Shown: positions 51,480 through 63,400 of the stretch, one piece after another | Layout: every line of letters starts with the position of its first letter | How positions within the stretch are numbered: position 1 is the first letter of the stretch | DNA from: Symbiodinium natans | Lineage: Eukaryota; Sar; Dinophyceae; Suessiales; Symbiodiniaceae | DNA length: 64,000 nt | NCBI GenBank assembly: GCA_905221605.1 | Contig: CAJNDS010000657.1 | Location: 339,501 to 403,500 of the forward strand | Direction: 5' to 3' | Made by a program: the position numbers and the translations under genes | Notes under the pieces: generated by a model | What the model saw: only the letters and a program-made list of their open reading frames with translations | Told to the model about the DNA's origin: nothing | Databases searched by the model: none

Positions 51480-54400
51480 TGGAAACCTTCTAGACACTCA
51501 CCAATGTTTACAAGCAACCCTGTAAAGGCTCAACAAAAACAGCAACATAGACCTCAAACCTAAACCCTGTATACACTCACCAGCAACCATCTCTCAAAGC
51601 ACGACATCACGTGATCCCAGGGCTGTCAACCCGACACTCAGAACTGACACATTCGGTGGCTGAAGGAAAGGCTCCGGTTTCTTTGCATTTGGAGCTATTT
51701 TTGTGGGTTTAGGGTTTAGGGTTTAGGGTTTAGGGTTTAGGGTTTAGGGTTTAGGGTTTAGGGTTTAGGGTTTAGGGTTTAGGGTTTAGGGTTTAGGTGT
51801 GGGTTCTGGGACCTCTGTGCTTCTGAACCCTAAGCCCTGAACCCTAAGCCACCGGTATCTGAGTCTGAGCGTACGACGTACTCCTTGATCTTGTTATCCG
51901 AGACTTTCATCAAGATGTCCTGCATGGCGGCGCGGGGCAGAAACGAGGCTGGGTTGAGAGTCTGGGGCGTTCTAAGTTTATAGCCTGCAAAAGCGAAATC
52001 AGCAACACCCTTCAAGTGAAAGTCTCATCCGACGACCCTGTTTAAGGGGCTACTTGCGTAAACACATGGACACCTGTATGCACCTTCAGACTGGAGCTCC
52101 TATATGTAAGATTCCCTCCTTTAGCCTGTCTGGTGCGAAAGCCTAACAAGAAACCACGTCTATCCCAGCAAAGAAACAACAACAGCAGCATGCCGCCCGC
52201 CTCCCTGAACCCTAGTTTAGGGTTTAGGGTTTAGGGTTTAGGGTTTAGGGTTTAGGGTTTAGGGTTTAGGGTTTAGGGTTTAGGGTTTAGGGTTTAGGGG
52301 AACCTGTACCCTACACCCAAACGGCCAGAGAGCCTTGAAGTTGCTTCGGTCGATGACCCACACTGTCGCATCGGTGAGTGCCTTCATAAGGAGGCATGAC
52401 ACCACTGAGGTTCAGGGCTAGGGGTTAGGGTTTAGGGTTTAGTAGGGTTTAGTAGGGTTTAGGGTTTAGGGTTTCGGGTTTAGGGTTTAGGGTTTAGGGT
52501 TTAGGGGTTCCATTCTTGGGTGCCCTGGAAGGTTTAAGGTGTGGGGGGGGGGGGGGGTAGGGGACACCATCAGGGTTTACTGGAAGGACTAGGGGGTTAA
52601 GGTGCAGGGTGCAGGACCATAATCTTGAGAACCGACCAGCGAGCTGTTGCGTTGGGGAGGCCTCACGAAGTGCTTAAGCTTCGAAGAAGCCGAAGTCAAG
52701 CACCCTAAACCCTAAACCCTAAACCCTAAACCCTAAACCCTAAACCCTAAACCCTAAACCCTAAACCATGCTCCAAGCTTCACAGCGGCCGGTTGGCTCT
52801 TTCTTCTCAGTCTGCGTACGGATAGTTCTTAACTTAGTGTTTTAGGGTTTATGTTTTAGGGTTTAGGGTATAGGTTTTTCGGGTTAAAGTTATAAAGATT
52901 TGAGGCGTTCGACTCGCAAGCTTCGTGCTGCCCGTGGCCTTGACGGTCGCCGCGCGTGGGACGAAGTAGAGCAGGGCCAGCCTGGGAATCGAGGAGAGGT
53001 GCAACCTCAACCCTAAACCCTAAACGCGATACCCGAAACCCCACAATCCCTAAACCCAAACCCTAAACCCTAACAGGGCATAGGGCACAGGGCTCGAGAA
53101 GATCTAACTAACTTACCAGCTCTTTACAGGCAGTTCAGGGAATTACGGTACCTTCTAAACAAACAAGTAGCCTAGGAATAAACAGGGCTTAGGGTTAAAG
53201 AGGGTTATACGTGAACCTAAACCCTAAACCCTAAACCCTAAACCCTAAACCCTAAACCCTAAACCCTAAAGGGCGCCTACTCTGGGTCCTACTCCACCGG
53301 GAGCCAAAAACTTTGGGGGTGACTTCAGCCTTCAGGCAGGGCACAAAGGTGGGGGTTTAGGGGCCTAAACCCTAAACCGTAAACCCTAAACCCTAAACCA
53401 TGAACCCCCTAGACCCGAGACCCAAAAAACCCTAAACCCTAAACCCGGGGGGGGGGGGGGGTTTAGGATTCAGGGCTCACCCAGGGCAGCCGGGGAGCTC
53501 TCCGAAGCTACCACCCTGCGACACGACGTTGAGGACCTCGCCGGCGGCTTAGGGCTCTCGATTAGGGTTTAGGGTTCAGGGTTCAGAGTTTAGGGTTCAG
53601 GGTTCAGGGTTCAGGGTTTAGGGTTTAGGGTTTAGGGTTTAGGGTTTAGGGTTTAGCTGACGGGTTCAGTTGCAACGTGGGGATTCCACGGGTTACAGGC
53701 TCACGCTGTCAGCTGGGGCCCCGACTTGTTATCCAAAATGCTTCAACAGCATCGGTTTTTGCATGGTGTTTTACTCACGCGGGAACCCACGGACCCAAGA
53801 GATGTATCTGCGGAAAATTATTCCATGCTTGCGTTTTGCACCAGGTGCAAAACGCAAGCACGTTTTCACGCTTTCTGTCGCCTCTCACAAAAATGCTGCA
53901 GGCTGCAGGTGCCACATTTCTGCATGCGTACGGTTTGACGTGCTGTCGGCTGTCCTGTGCAATCCTTGCTCGCAAAACGTTTTGGGGTTGCGGCGGGTGG
54001 GGGGTGGGGGGGGGGGTAATCACGTCCAATCCAAAGCGCTTCACCTGAAGTCTCTGGGTTTTGTAAACCCTTCTACCCCGCACGATGAGAATGTCTGTGT
54101 GACCAGTGCGTGCGAATGGCCAGAGCATCCATGTCCGCACGATGAGAACGTCCGTGTGACCAGTGCGTGCGAATGGCCAGAGCATCCGTGTCCGCGCGAT
54201 GAGAACGTCCGTGTGACCAGTGTGTGCGAATGGCCAGAGCATCCATGTCCGCACGATGAGAACGTCCGCGTGACCAGTGCGTGCGAATGGCCAGAGCATC
54301 CATGTCCGCACGATGAGAACGTTCGTGTGACAAGACAACACAACAAAACCTATGTCCCCCCAAGTAACGTAAAAGGGCTTCTTGACCAAAACCCTCGCGT

Positions 54401-57400
54401 TTATTAACGCTTACCTTCCCAAGAATCACGTTGGAAGTGAACCCGTAGGGAGGGTTTAGGGTTAGGTTTCGGCTTTCGGGTTTTAAGTTTTAGGGTTTAG
54501 AGGGTTTGGGGTTAGGGTTTAGAGGTTTAGGTTTAGGGTTGTAGGTTTAGGGATTGGGCTTCAGGCTTCAGAGATTTAGGGGCCTAAGGGCTTAAGGGCT
54601 CCAGGGTTCAAGGTGGTTGGGAAAGCTCATGGGTTTCGGGCTCAGGTATCTTGAGGCTTAGGTTCAGGCATTGGCTTGAAGGCGGCGTGGCATAACACAC
54701 AAGGGTCCATACTTCTAAGCCCTTTGAAAAAGGGAAAGGACCCCAATCAAGGCACCATGTAACTACCCTTGGACAACAAGCTAAGCAAACATTAGGGTGT
54801 GAGGGTTGAAAGAGGGTTTAAGGCTTGAGGGCTTAAGGATTTAGGGCTTAACGCCCTGTGGCCCCTTGTTAGGGTTTAGGGTTTAGGGTTTAGGGTTTAG
54901 GGTTTAGGGTTTAGGGTTTAGGGTTTAGGGTTTAGGGTTTAGGGTTTAGGGTTCAGGGTTTAGGGTTTATAGGGTTTAGGTTGAGTACTCGAGCTGACTA
55001 ATCAGGGGAGCCCTGGGCGCCACCCCTGAGATCCGTATGGATCCTCTGTACAATCTTCGCTGCATGAGGCAACTTCGGCCGGAATAACACTGCTGGTACT
55101 TTACAAGGCACTCCAACGAACTTCAAGGCTGGCATGTTCTGGATATTCCAAAGGCATTTACAATGACCAAGAAGAGCGCGCACAACATGGGGGTTTAGGG
55201 TTTAGGGTTTAGGGTTTAGGGTTTAGGGTTTAGGGTTTAGGGTTTAGGGTTTAGGGTTTAGGGTTTAACCCGAAGTCCGCAAACCCTACAGCCTCGACCC
55301 CAACTATCATACCCTATACCCTCTAACTAAATCCTAATCCTAAACCCTAAACCCTAAACCCTAAAACCCTAAGCCCCTCGACTCCCACCCCCAATAGATC
55401 CTAAACCTGCCTTCGTCTCCACGTGCATCAGGGCGCTCTCCGCGCTGGTGCCACCTCCCTCCTCCTCGTTCTCCTGCGCCATCGTCGGTGTGTTTAGGGT
55501 TTAGGGTTTGGGGTTCAGGGTTTAGGGTTTGGAGTTTAGGGTTTAGGGTTTCGGGTTTAGGGTTCGGGGTTTAGGGTTTGGAGTTTAGGGTTTAGGGTTT
55601 AGAGTTTAGGGTTTCTGGTTGTGGGTTTAGGGTTTATGGTTGTGCGTTTTGGGTTTATGGTTGTGGGTTTTGGGTTTTGGGTTTAGTATTCTAACCCCGA
55701 AACGCCGGCATCTAAAGCCCCAGAACAAAGAAATCCTGTGCCGTAAGCCCCATACCCTAAACACACTTCAGCTTCAACTCCTCAACCCTGAGCCCCAAAA
55801 CAGCTGGGCCGGGCGGGGAGGGGAGGGGGGGGGGGAAGATCCATGTAAAGACATGTGTGGGGTAAGCCGGCCACATACCCGAAGTCCTGGGGTTCAGGTT
55901 TTGGTGGAGCAGACCCCAAGCACTGCTGCAAGTGTCCCGAACGAAGATTTCGAAGCGACCGGACTCCACCACCTTGGCTTTGTAGGGTGTGGGTGGTTTG
56001 GGGTTTGGGGGTTTGAGATTCTGGGGTTTAAGGCTTTGTGTGTGAATGGCTTTGTGGCTTAGAGAATCTAGGTTTGGAGTCCAGGGCGAGAGCCGAAAAT
56101 CCAGACTTCCGGAACAGCCTTGCCACGGCCACCCTGCAAAGACCCACAGAAACGATGGGTACAGACGTCCTCACAAACTCTAGCTCTAAACCCTAAGCCC
56201 TTAACCCAAAACCCTAAACATCGGGCCAAGGGACCGAGAGGGGTTTAGGACCCTGAACCCTAAACCCTCAACCCTAAACCCTACGATTCGAAAGCCCAAG
56301 GCAGACACTCCCTAACATCCCGAACTGCAGCCGGGCGTCGTAGAAGTAGTCCGCATTGAGGTCACTCTCCTCGATGACCAGCTGGCCTTCCTTTGGGCGG
56401 ACTTTGTATTGACACCCTAAACCCTAAACCCTAAACACTAAACCCTGTCCCCGAAAATATGATCCGGACTCGTCCGGCTCAGGGCCTCTGACTTTCGAAG
56501 GTGTAGGTTTCAGGGCTCAGCGGACACGAGCTCCCTTGCACGGATCTTCGGTTTTCCTTTGCCTTGCGCGCCCTGCATGCTTTAGCGCCCTCTCTTGGGC
56601 TTGTCGCAATTTCCGGGCCAGCGTCGCATGCTTAAGATGTCGGCCAACGGCGGGCTTGAAAGGTGGTTGTTGCTATCCAGTAAGGGAGCTGCATACCCCA
56701 GCCCCCGTCTTCGGCCTGCGGCCATTGCAAGCACAACGAGAGACCACGTGACGGAAAGCATCGTCTATAACCTCTTAGATTAGGCTGGGTCCAAAAGGAC
56801 TGAGGGCGTTTGGGGCCAGCTTGCTGCCAAACAATGTGGTTCACACTAGCATAGTAGGAAGCTCCCTAAAGCCCCCGAACCCTAAACTCCTATGCCCCTT
56901 GAACCCCTGAAGCCCAAGAACCTAAAGCCCTAAAGCCCTATAAACCCCAAACGCTTCCCACCTTGATCTCCTCCTTCCACATCACGTCGATGAATGCCCG
57001 GAGGCGGCCCTGGGGTCAAAGCGTTCTGGCTTTGGGATTTGAGGCTTGGGTTTAGGGCTGAGGCTTTGAAATTTCGGGTTTAGGGTTTAGGTTTAGGTTT
57101 ACCCTAAACCCTATATAAACCCTAAACCCTAAACCCTGAAGCACCTAAACCACCTAAAGCCGAGGGCTCGGGGCTCTTTCTGGCTATCTTCAGGGGGCGG
57201 AGGAGTCCTGAGCGCCCCAATGGGCCCTACACCCTAAACCCTAAACCCCATAAACCCTAAACCCCAAGTCCCAAGCCCCAAGCCCCAAACCCCAAACCCT
57301 AAACCCTAAACCAACCTCCTGAGAAGCCTTTGTGGGGGGGGGGGGGGGGGGGGGAGCCTCCTGGCTCCTCTAGCGTAGGTTCCTTTGAAACCCTAAACCG

Positions 57401-60400
57401 CGAACCCTAAACCCTAAGTCTTACACCCTGAACCCTGAACCCGAAGCTCTCTTATCCCTTTCACTCCCTGCTCTCCCTTCTGGGCTATGGCCAAGAAAAC
57501 CCTAAACCCTAAACCGTCTACTGTAGATTCTCCTCTCTTGGTTGGCTCCAGAGAATGGTTGCGTGCACTTGTCCTAGGGTGCCGTTTGAGACTCTAGGGG
57601 TGTAAGGTTGGGATGTTCCCCCTTACACTAACAGTCCTTCATCGGGATTACAGCCCCCAACCCCCCCCCCCGATGAAAATCGCTATGAAGGACTGTTATA
57701 AGGGGGCGCATCGCAAGTGTCAGGTCTTAAGGGTTTAGGGTTTAGGGTTTCGGCTTTAGGGTTTGGGGATGATGTTGTGGTTGATTTGTGCTGGGGAACT
57801 CTTGGCGGTGAATAGGGACACGCTTTTTCTCATTTTCCCGAGACACAAACACCCAAAGCTCTAAACCCATCGTGTCCCAAAAGACGTTTGCGGGATGGCC
57901 ATTGACGGGAAGGGGTGGGAGGGGGAGGGGGGCCCTGAAACCCTGAACCCTATGAGTGTTTAGGGCTTCTTAGGGGGGTTTACAGGGTATGGGCTCGCAA
58001 AACCGCTGGGAAGCCGACCTCGTCCAACGTTGTCATCGTGGCGAGGTTTTCGTTGCTCCTGGAAGCTCGTCGCTTGGGGCTCAAGGCTTGACACTTTGGG
58101 TTGAGGCGCTTAGGGCTTATTTAGAGGTCTGGAGGATGTAGGGGTTTAGGAGTGAGTGGGTCAGCACCCGGCCAAGATGCAACACAACGAAGTGACGAAG
58201 TGCATAGATCGCCACACGTCCATTCGGCCCCAAGGGGGCTGTGGCCAGAAGAGAGGACCAAGGATTCGAAGATAGGAGGAAGACCAGGGTCTCAGCTCCC
58301 CCCCCCCCCCCCGCCAACAATCGAGGGGATGCGGTGGAGTGGTGCGCATGGGGTGGGATGGGGGGGCCGGGGGGAGTTAGGGTTTGGGGCTCAGGGAGGG
58401 GGGGCGGGGCCGAGCTGTGCGGACGCCTATGCACGACGCAGGTGGCGGTGCGGGATGAGGAAGGCACCATCAGAACCGCACCCCATCATGGTGCGCAAGC
58501 CAATCGCCCATTTGTTAAGGGGGATTTAGGGGTTTTGGATTTCGGGGATTCGGGGATTTAGGGGTCAGGGGCTTAGGGATTAGTTCAGGGTTCAGGGCTT
58601 GAGCGTTCAGAGCAATCTCTTCATTGGCCAAATGCTGCCTTGTAGGGTTCAGTCTCTGGTAGGGGCAAGAAAAACTATGCCCTGAACCCCAAACCCTGAA
58701 CCCTAGACCCCAAACCCTAAACCCCAAACTTCAACCCCAAGCCCTAAACCCCAAACCCTAAACCCTAAACCCTAAACCCCTACCCCTGAACCTAAGCCGT
58801 GGCAAAAAACGACTCGCGCCTCAGCGCCTCGGCAATCAGCGCAATGTCTTCTTCCGTCTTCGCGGTGGGAGGCTTCGCCTTGCCACAAAGTGGGGTTTAG
58901 GGTTTAGGGTTTAGGGTTTAGGATTTAGGGTTTAGGGTTTAGGGTTTAGGGTTTAGGGTCTAGGGTCTAGGGTTTAGGGTTTAGGGTTTAGGGTTTGGGG
59001 TTGAGGGTTGAGGGTTTGCTACACTGAACTTTGATTTGAACCCAGCCAAAACCATATTTTTAGCTGTTTCTTAGGAGTTATAGTACCCTTTTTAATATTC
59101 CTAAGAATTCCTAAGTTTAGGGCAGTTTCGGGCTTCGGGCTAAGGGCTCAGGGTATGTAGGGCAACGATGGGGTACAGGGCTTCGAGCACAAAGAAAGGT
59201 GTCCTTCCCACGGGCGCTGCCATGCGAAGCTAAAGGCCCGGCGTTTGGAAACGACGGGGGGCTTCGCGTCCGCCTCCTTCTTTAAGTCCTGCACGGCCTA
59301 AACCCTAAACCCTAAACCCTAAACCGACATCCGTCCCGTGCCAGATGGACGGGCCTGAGCATCTGATGAGAGCATCGATCGCAGGGGTCGAGAGGCTCTG
59401 CATCATGTATCCCATATGATGCCCGCAGCCCCTGCTGTGCCCCTGAAAGGCATGGAGGTAGCCTTGGTGGGAAGTGTCGAGGCGGGGCTTTGGCTGGCGC
59501 GCGTCAAGCGCCACCTGAATCTTAAACCCTAAACACTGAACCCGAAACCCTGCGCCCTAGACCCAAAACCCCCTCAACCCTCAGCCGCAACCCTAAACCC
59601 GAAGCCCCTGAACCCTAAACCCTAAATCTCAACCCAAAACACCAAACCCTCAGCCCTCAGCCCTAGAGCCTAGGGTCCCTCAACCCTAAACCCAACCCCA
59701 AACCCTAAACCCCTCAACCCCCTGAACCCTAAACCCTGAACCCCTGAACCCTGCACCCCCCAACCCTAAACCCTAAACCCTAAACAGTAAACCCTAAACC
59801 CTAAACCCAAAAACCCTAAACTCTAAGCCCTCAACCTTCAGCCCCAAACCCCAAACCCCACTTGAGCTCCCGACCATGGATGATTAGGACTCCCGGGTTC
59901 GCAAAGCCAGGGGACCCGAGGATGCAGGAGTTGGGGTTTAGGGTTTAGGGCTTAGGGTTGAGGGTTTAGGGCTTAGGGCTTAGGGCTGAGGGCTTTGGGT
60001 TTAAGGGCTTAGGGTTTGGGGGCGCATGAGTTTAAGGGTTTGGGGTCTGGGGGCGCATGAGTTTAAGGGTTTCGGGGGCCGAGCCTTCTGCACCTGCACG
60101 TTGCCGCCGCCGCCCACGGCACGTCGATTGGCGAACTGCAACTTCTCGTGGAGGCCTCGCGTTTGAAAGAGCTGGCGCCTTCAGGATTTGTGGTTTAGGG
60201 TTCAGGGTTTAGCGTTTTAGGGCTTTCGGGTTTAGGGCTTTAGGGTTTTTAATTAAGGGTTTAGGGCTTTCCGGTTTCGGGTGAGGGTTTAGGGTGCTTT
60301 TGGGGGAGCGAAAAGGAGTGCTAAGGGCACGTATGGGGACTTAATTATACCAAAAAGGGGGGTCTTACGGGTATCCAATTCCTCAGGCTGCCAGGATTGC

Positions 60401-63400
60401 CCTCGCCCCAAACCCTGGCTTAGGGTTTAGGGTTTAGGCGGTTTAGGCGGTTTAGGCGGTTTAGGCTGTTTAGGCGGTTTAGGCGGTTTAGGCGGTTTAG
60501 GCGGTTTAGGCGGTTTAGGGTTTAGGCGGTTTAGGCGGTTTAGGCGGTTTAGGCGGTTTAGGGTTTAGGGTTTAGGGTTTAGGGTTTGGGGTTTGGGGTT
60601 TAGGGTTTCGGGTTTCGGGTTTAGGGTTTAGGGTTCAAGGGTGCGAGAATGATGTGAACCTTTGGGTCGGTTCAAAGGAAGGGGCAGCAGCTTCCTAAGC
60701 CCCCTGAACCTCCTGAACTTCCCAAACTTCCTAAACTTCCGCAACTTCCTAAACCCTAAACCCTAAACCCTAAACCCTAAACCCTAAGTTCCTAAACCCT
60801 CAACCTAAACTTCCTGAACTTCCGAAAATTCCGAACCCCAAACTCCCTGAACCCTCAACCCGAAGCTTCCTCAACCTCCTACACTCCCCCTTATTAAGGG
60901 TTTAGGGTTTAGGGACCCTAAACCCTAAACCCTAAACCCTAAACCCTAAACCCTAAACCCTAAACCCTAAACCCTAAAACCCTCAGCCCGCAACCCCCGC
61001 ACGTGGTCGCCCTGAGGTGCCCGCCGAGATCTTGGAACGCCTCAGAGGCCAATCGCATCTTAGGGCTTGAGGGGTTTAGGGTTTAGGGCTTGAGGGGTTT
61101 AGGGTTTAGGGTTTAGGGCTTAGGGCTTAGGGCTTGAAGGGTTTTTGAGTTTCGGGGATTTGGGGTTTAGGAGTTTAGGGTTTTAAGGTTTAGGATCTTA
61201 GGGCTTGAAGGGTTTCTCAGTTTCGGGTTTTGGGGGGGGTTTAAGGTTTGAGGAGCTTGGGGTTTAGGAGTTTAGGGTTTAGGGTTTAGGGTTTAGGGTT
61301 TAGGGTTAGGGTTTAGGGTTTAGGGTTCAGGGCTTAGGGCTTAGGGCTTGAAGGGTTTTTGAGTTTCGGGGATTTGGGGTTTAGGAGTTTAGGGTTTTAA
61401 GGTTTAGGATCGTAGGGCTTGAAGGGTTTCGGAGTTTCGGGTTTTGGGGGGGTTTAAGGTTTGATGAGCTTGGGGTTTAGGAGTTTAGGGTTTAGGGTTT
61501 AGGGTTTGGGGTTTGGGGTTTAGGGTTCAGGGCTTAGGGCTTAGGGCTTAGGGCTTGAAGGGTTTTTGAGTTTCGGGGATTTGGGGTTTAGGAGTTTAGG
61601 GTTTTAAGGTTTAGGATCTTAGGGCTTGAAGGGTTTCGGAGTTTCGGGTTTTGGGGGGGGGTTTAAGGTTTGAGGAGCTTGGGGTTTAGGAGTTTAGGGT
61701 TTAGGGTTTAGGGTTTAGGGTTTAGGGCTTGAAGGGTTTTTGAGTTTCGGGGATTTGGGGTTTAGGAGTTTAGGGTTTTAAGGCTTAGGATCTTAGAGCT
61801 TGAAGGGTTTCGGAGCTTCGGGTTTTGGGGGGGGTTTAAGGTTTGAGGAGCTTGGGGTTTAGGAGTTTAGTGTTTTAAGGTTTGGCAGTTTAGGGCTCTG
61901 CTTAGGGTCTCTCTCTCTCGCGGCTCGGACACAGACACGAAAGTCCAAGGACCCAGGCGTCGGCGGGTTTTAGGGTCAAGGGTGTAGACACTTTAAACCC
62001 TAAACCCTAAATCGTCCTTGGTCTATGAGTCTATGAGGCTTAGAAATCGGCACGATGGGGTCCGTGGCGGAAAGTCGCGGGGTTGCCCTAGTCTCTAAAC
62101 CCTCAACTCCGAACCCCAAATAAACCGAAGTTTACTAGGATAACCCTAAACCCTAAACCCTAAAACCCTCTCAAAGATATTCCTGAACATGATCCTCTTG
62201 AACCCACTGCGGGAACATGTAAGAACTCCCAAGGGCCTACCTTTATGATATACCTTTCCCTAATCAGACAAAGGATTTCAGAAGGAACTCACCCTAAACC
62301 CTAAACCCTAAACCCTAAACCCTAAACCCTAAGCCCTAAACCCTTAAACCCTAAACCCTCACACATTCCTGGATAGTTTAGGGTCTGCTGCTTGTCCACT
62401 TCTAGGGCCCTCCGAGATGCCCCAGACCCTTGCGCTGAAAAGCCCAGTACCCGACCCTAAACCCTTAATCCCTAAACCCTAAACCCTAAACCCTAAACCC
62501 TAAACCCTAAACCCTAAACTATGAACCCTCAACCCTAAGTCTAAAGAGTCTAAACACCAAACCCTCAACTTGCCCTAAACCCCAAACCCTCAAACCCTCA
62601 AGCCCTAGAACCCTAAAACCCTCAAACCCTCAAACCCTAAAAAGGGTTTAGGGTTTAGGGTTTTAGGGTTTAGGATTTAGGGTTTAGGGTTTAGGGGTTT
62701 AGGGAACACTGAACCCTAAAACACCCTAAACCCTCCAGGGGGGGGGGGGCCTTTCGCGTGATCTTCAGCGTGGAGAGCGCCGTGTCTGCAACGATCGTGG
62801 CGGTGCGCGGCTCGTCACCTTTTGACTGAGACGGGTTTAGGGTTTAGGGTTTAGGGTTTAGGGTTTAGGGTTGAAGGTTTAAGGTTCAGGGTTTAGGGCC
62901 CTGAACCCTAAACCCTGCCAAGCCCACCCTAAACCCTCAACCCTGAAAGATGGTTTAGGTTTTCCCTAGACCCTAAACCCTGATCCCTGAAGGCTAAATG
63001 AAGCCTAGCCCATAATCCCGAAACCCTAACCCTTCGACCCTTGGAACCTGAAATCCTGAAAACCTTCAGCCAAAAAATGCCATGACATATGCCCTTTGGC
63101 AAACCCTAAACCCTGAAGCCCTTAAACCCTGAAACCCTTAAAACCCTAGACCTGTAAACACTTAAGCCCTTAAACCCTGAAACCCTTAAAACCCTAAACC
63201 TGTAAACACTTAAGCCCTTAAACCCTGAAACCCTTAAAAGCTTTAAAACCCTGAGCCCTAAATCACCAGAAATTAAGGCTTTAAAGGATTTTAAGGCTCT
63301 GGGGTTCCAGGGTTCTAGGGGGTATAGGGTCGGGATCTAGGGTTTTGGGGCTTTAGGGTTCTAGGGCTACCAGTTTCCAAAAATGTCGACCTTTAACGCC

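Larger units (their letters stand above)
53660..54446. mobile_element. 787-bp non-autonomous inverted-repeat element in an intron
   Basis: ACGGGTTCAGTTGCAACGTG at the left and CACGTTGGAAGTGAACCCGT at the right agree in 18 of 20 bases when inverted. The interior is not telomere-like and carries a perfect 35-nt palindrome and a 57-bp minisatellite. It sits in the intron between exons 9 and 10. No coding capacity for a transposase; the 245-codon plus-strand frame follows the minisatellite. Confidence 0.7.
49130..55390. repeat. Repeat matrix around exons 10-15
   Basis: TTTAGGG arrays at 51705-51795, 52215-52298, 53560-53655 and 54867-54970, CCCTAAA at 52705-52770 and 53215-53270, GTTTCAGG variants at 49740-49800, and poly-G or poly-C runs at 49409, 49656, 50231, 52542 and 53450. 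All lie in introns of the cNMP-binding gene. Confidence 0.85.

Noticed and set aside
51261-51563. Ser-Glu, Arg-Val and Ser-Leu repeat frames
   Set aside because: Translations of the CTCTCA hexamer array in different frames.
53481-53498. Extended exon 10 using the GTGAGC donor
   Set aside because: It would insert six residues into the phosphate-binding cassette; the GC donor upstream gives the exact family pattern.
53670-54407. 245-codon plus-strand gene
   Set aside because: The frame is kept open by the 57-bp minisatellite; it lies in an inverted-repeat element inside an intron and the opposite strand is equally open.
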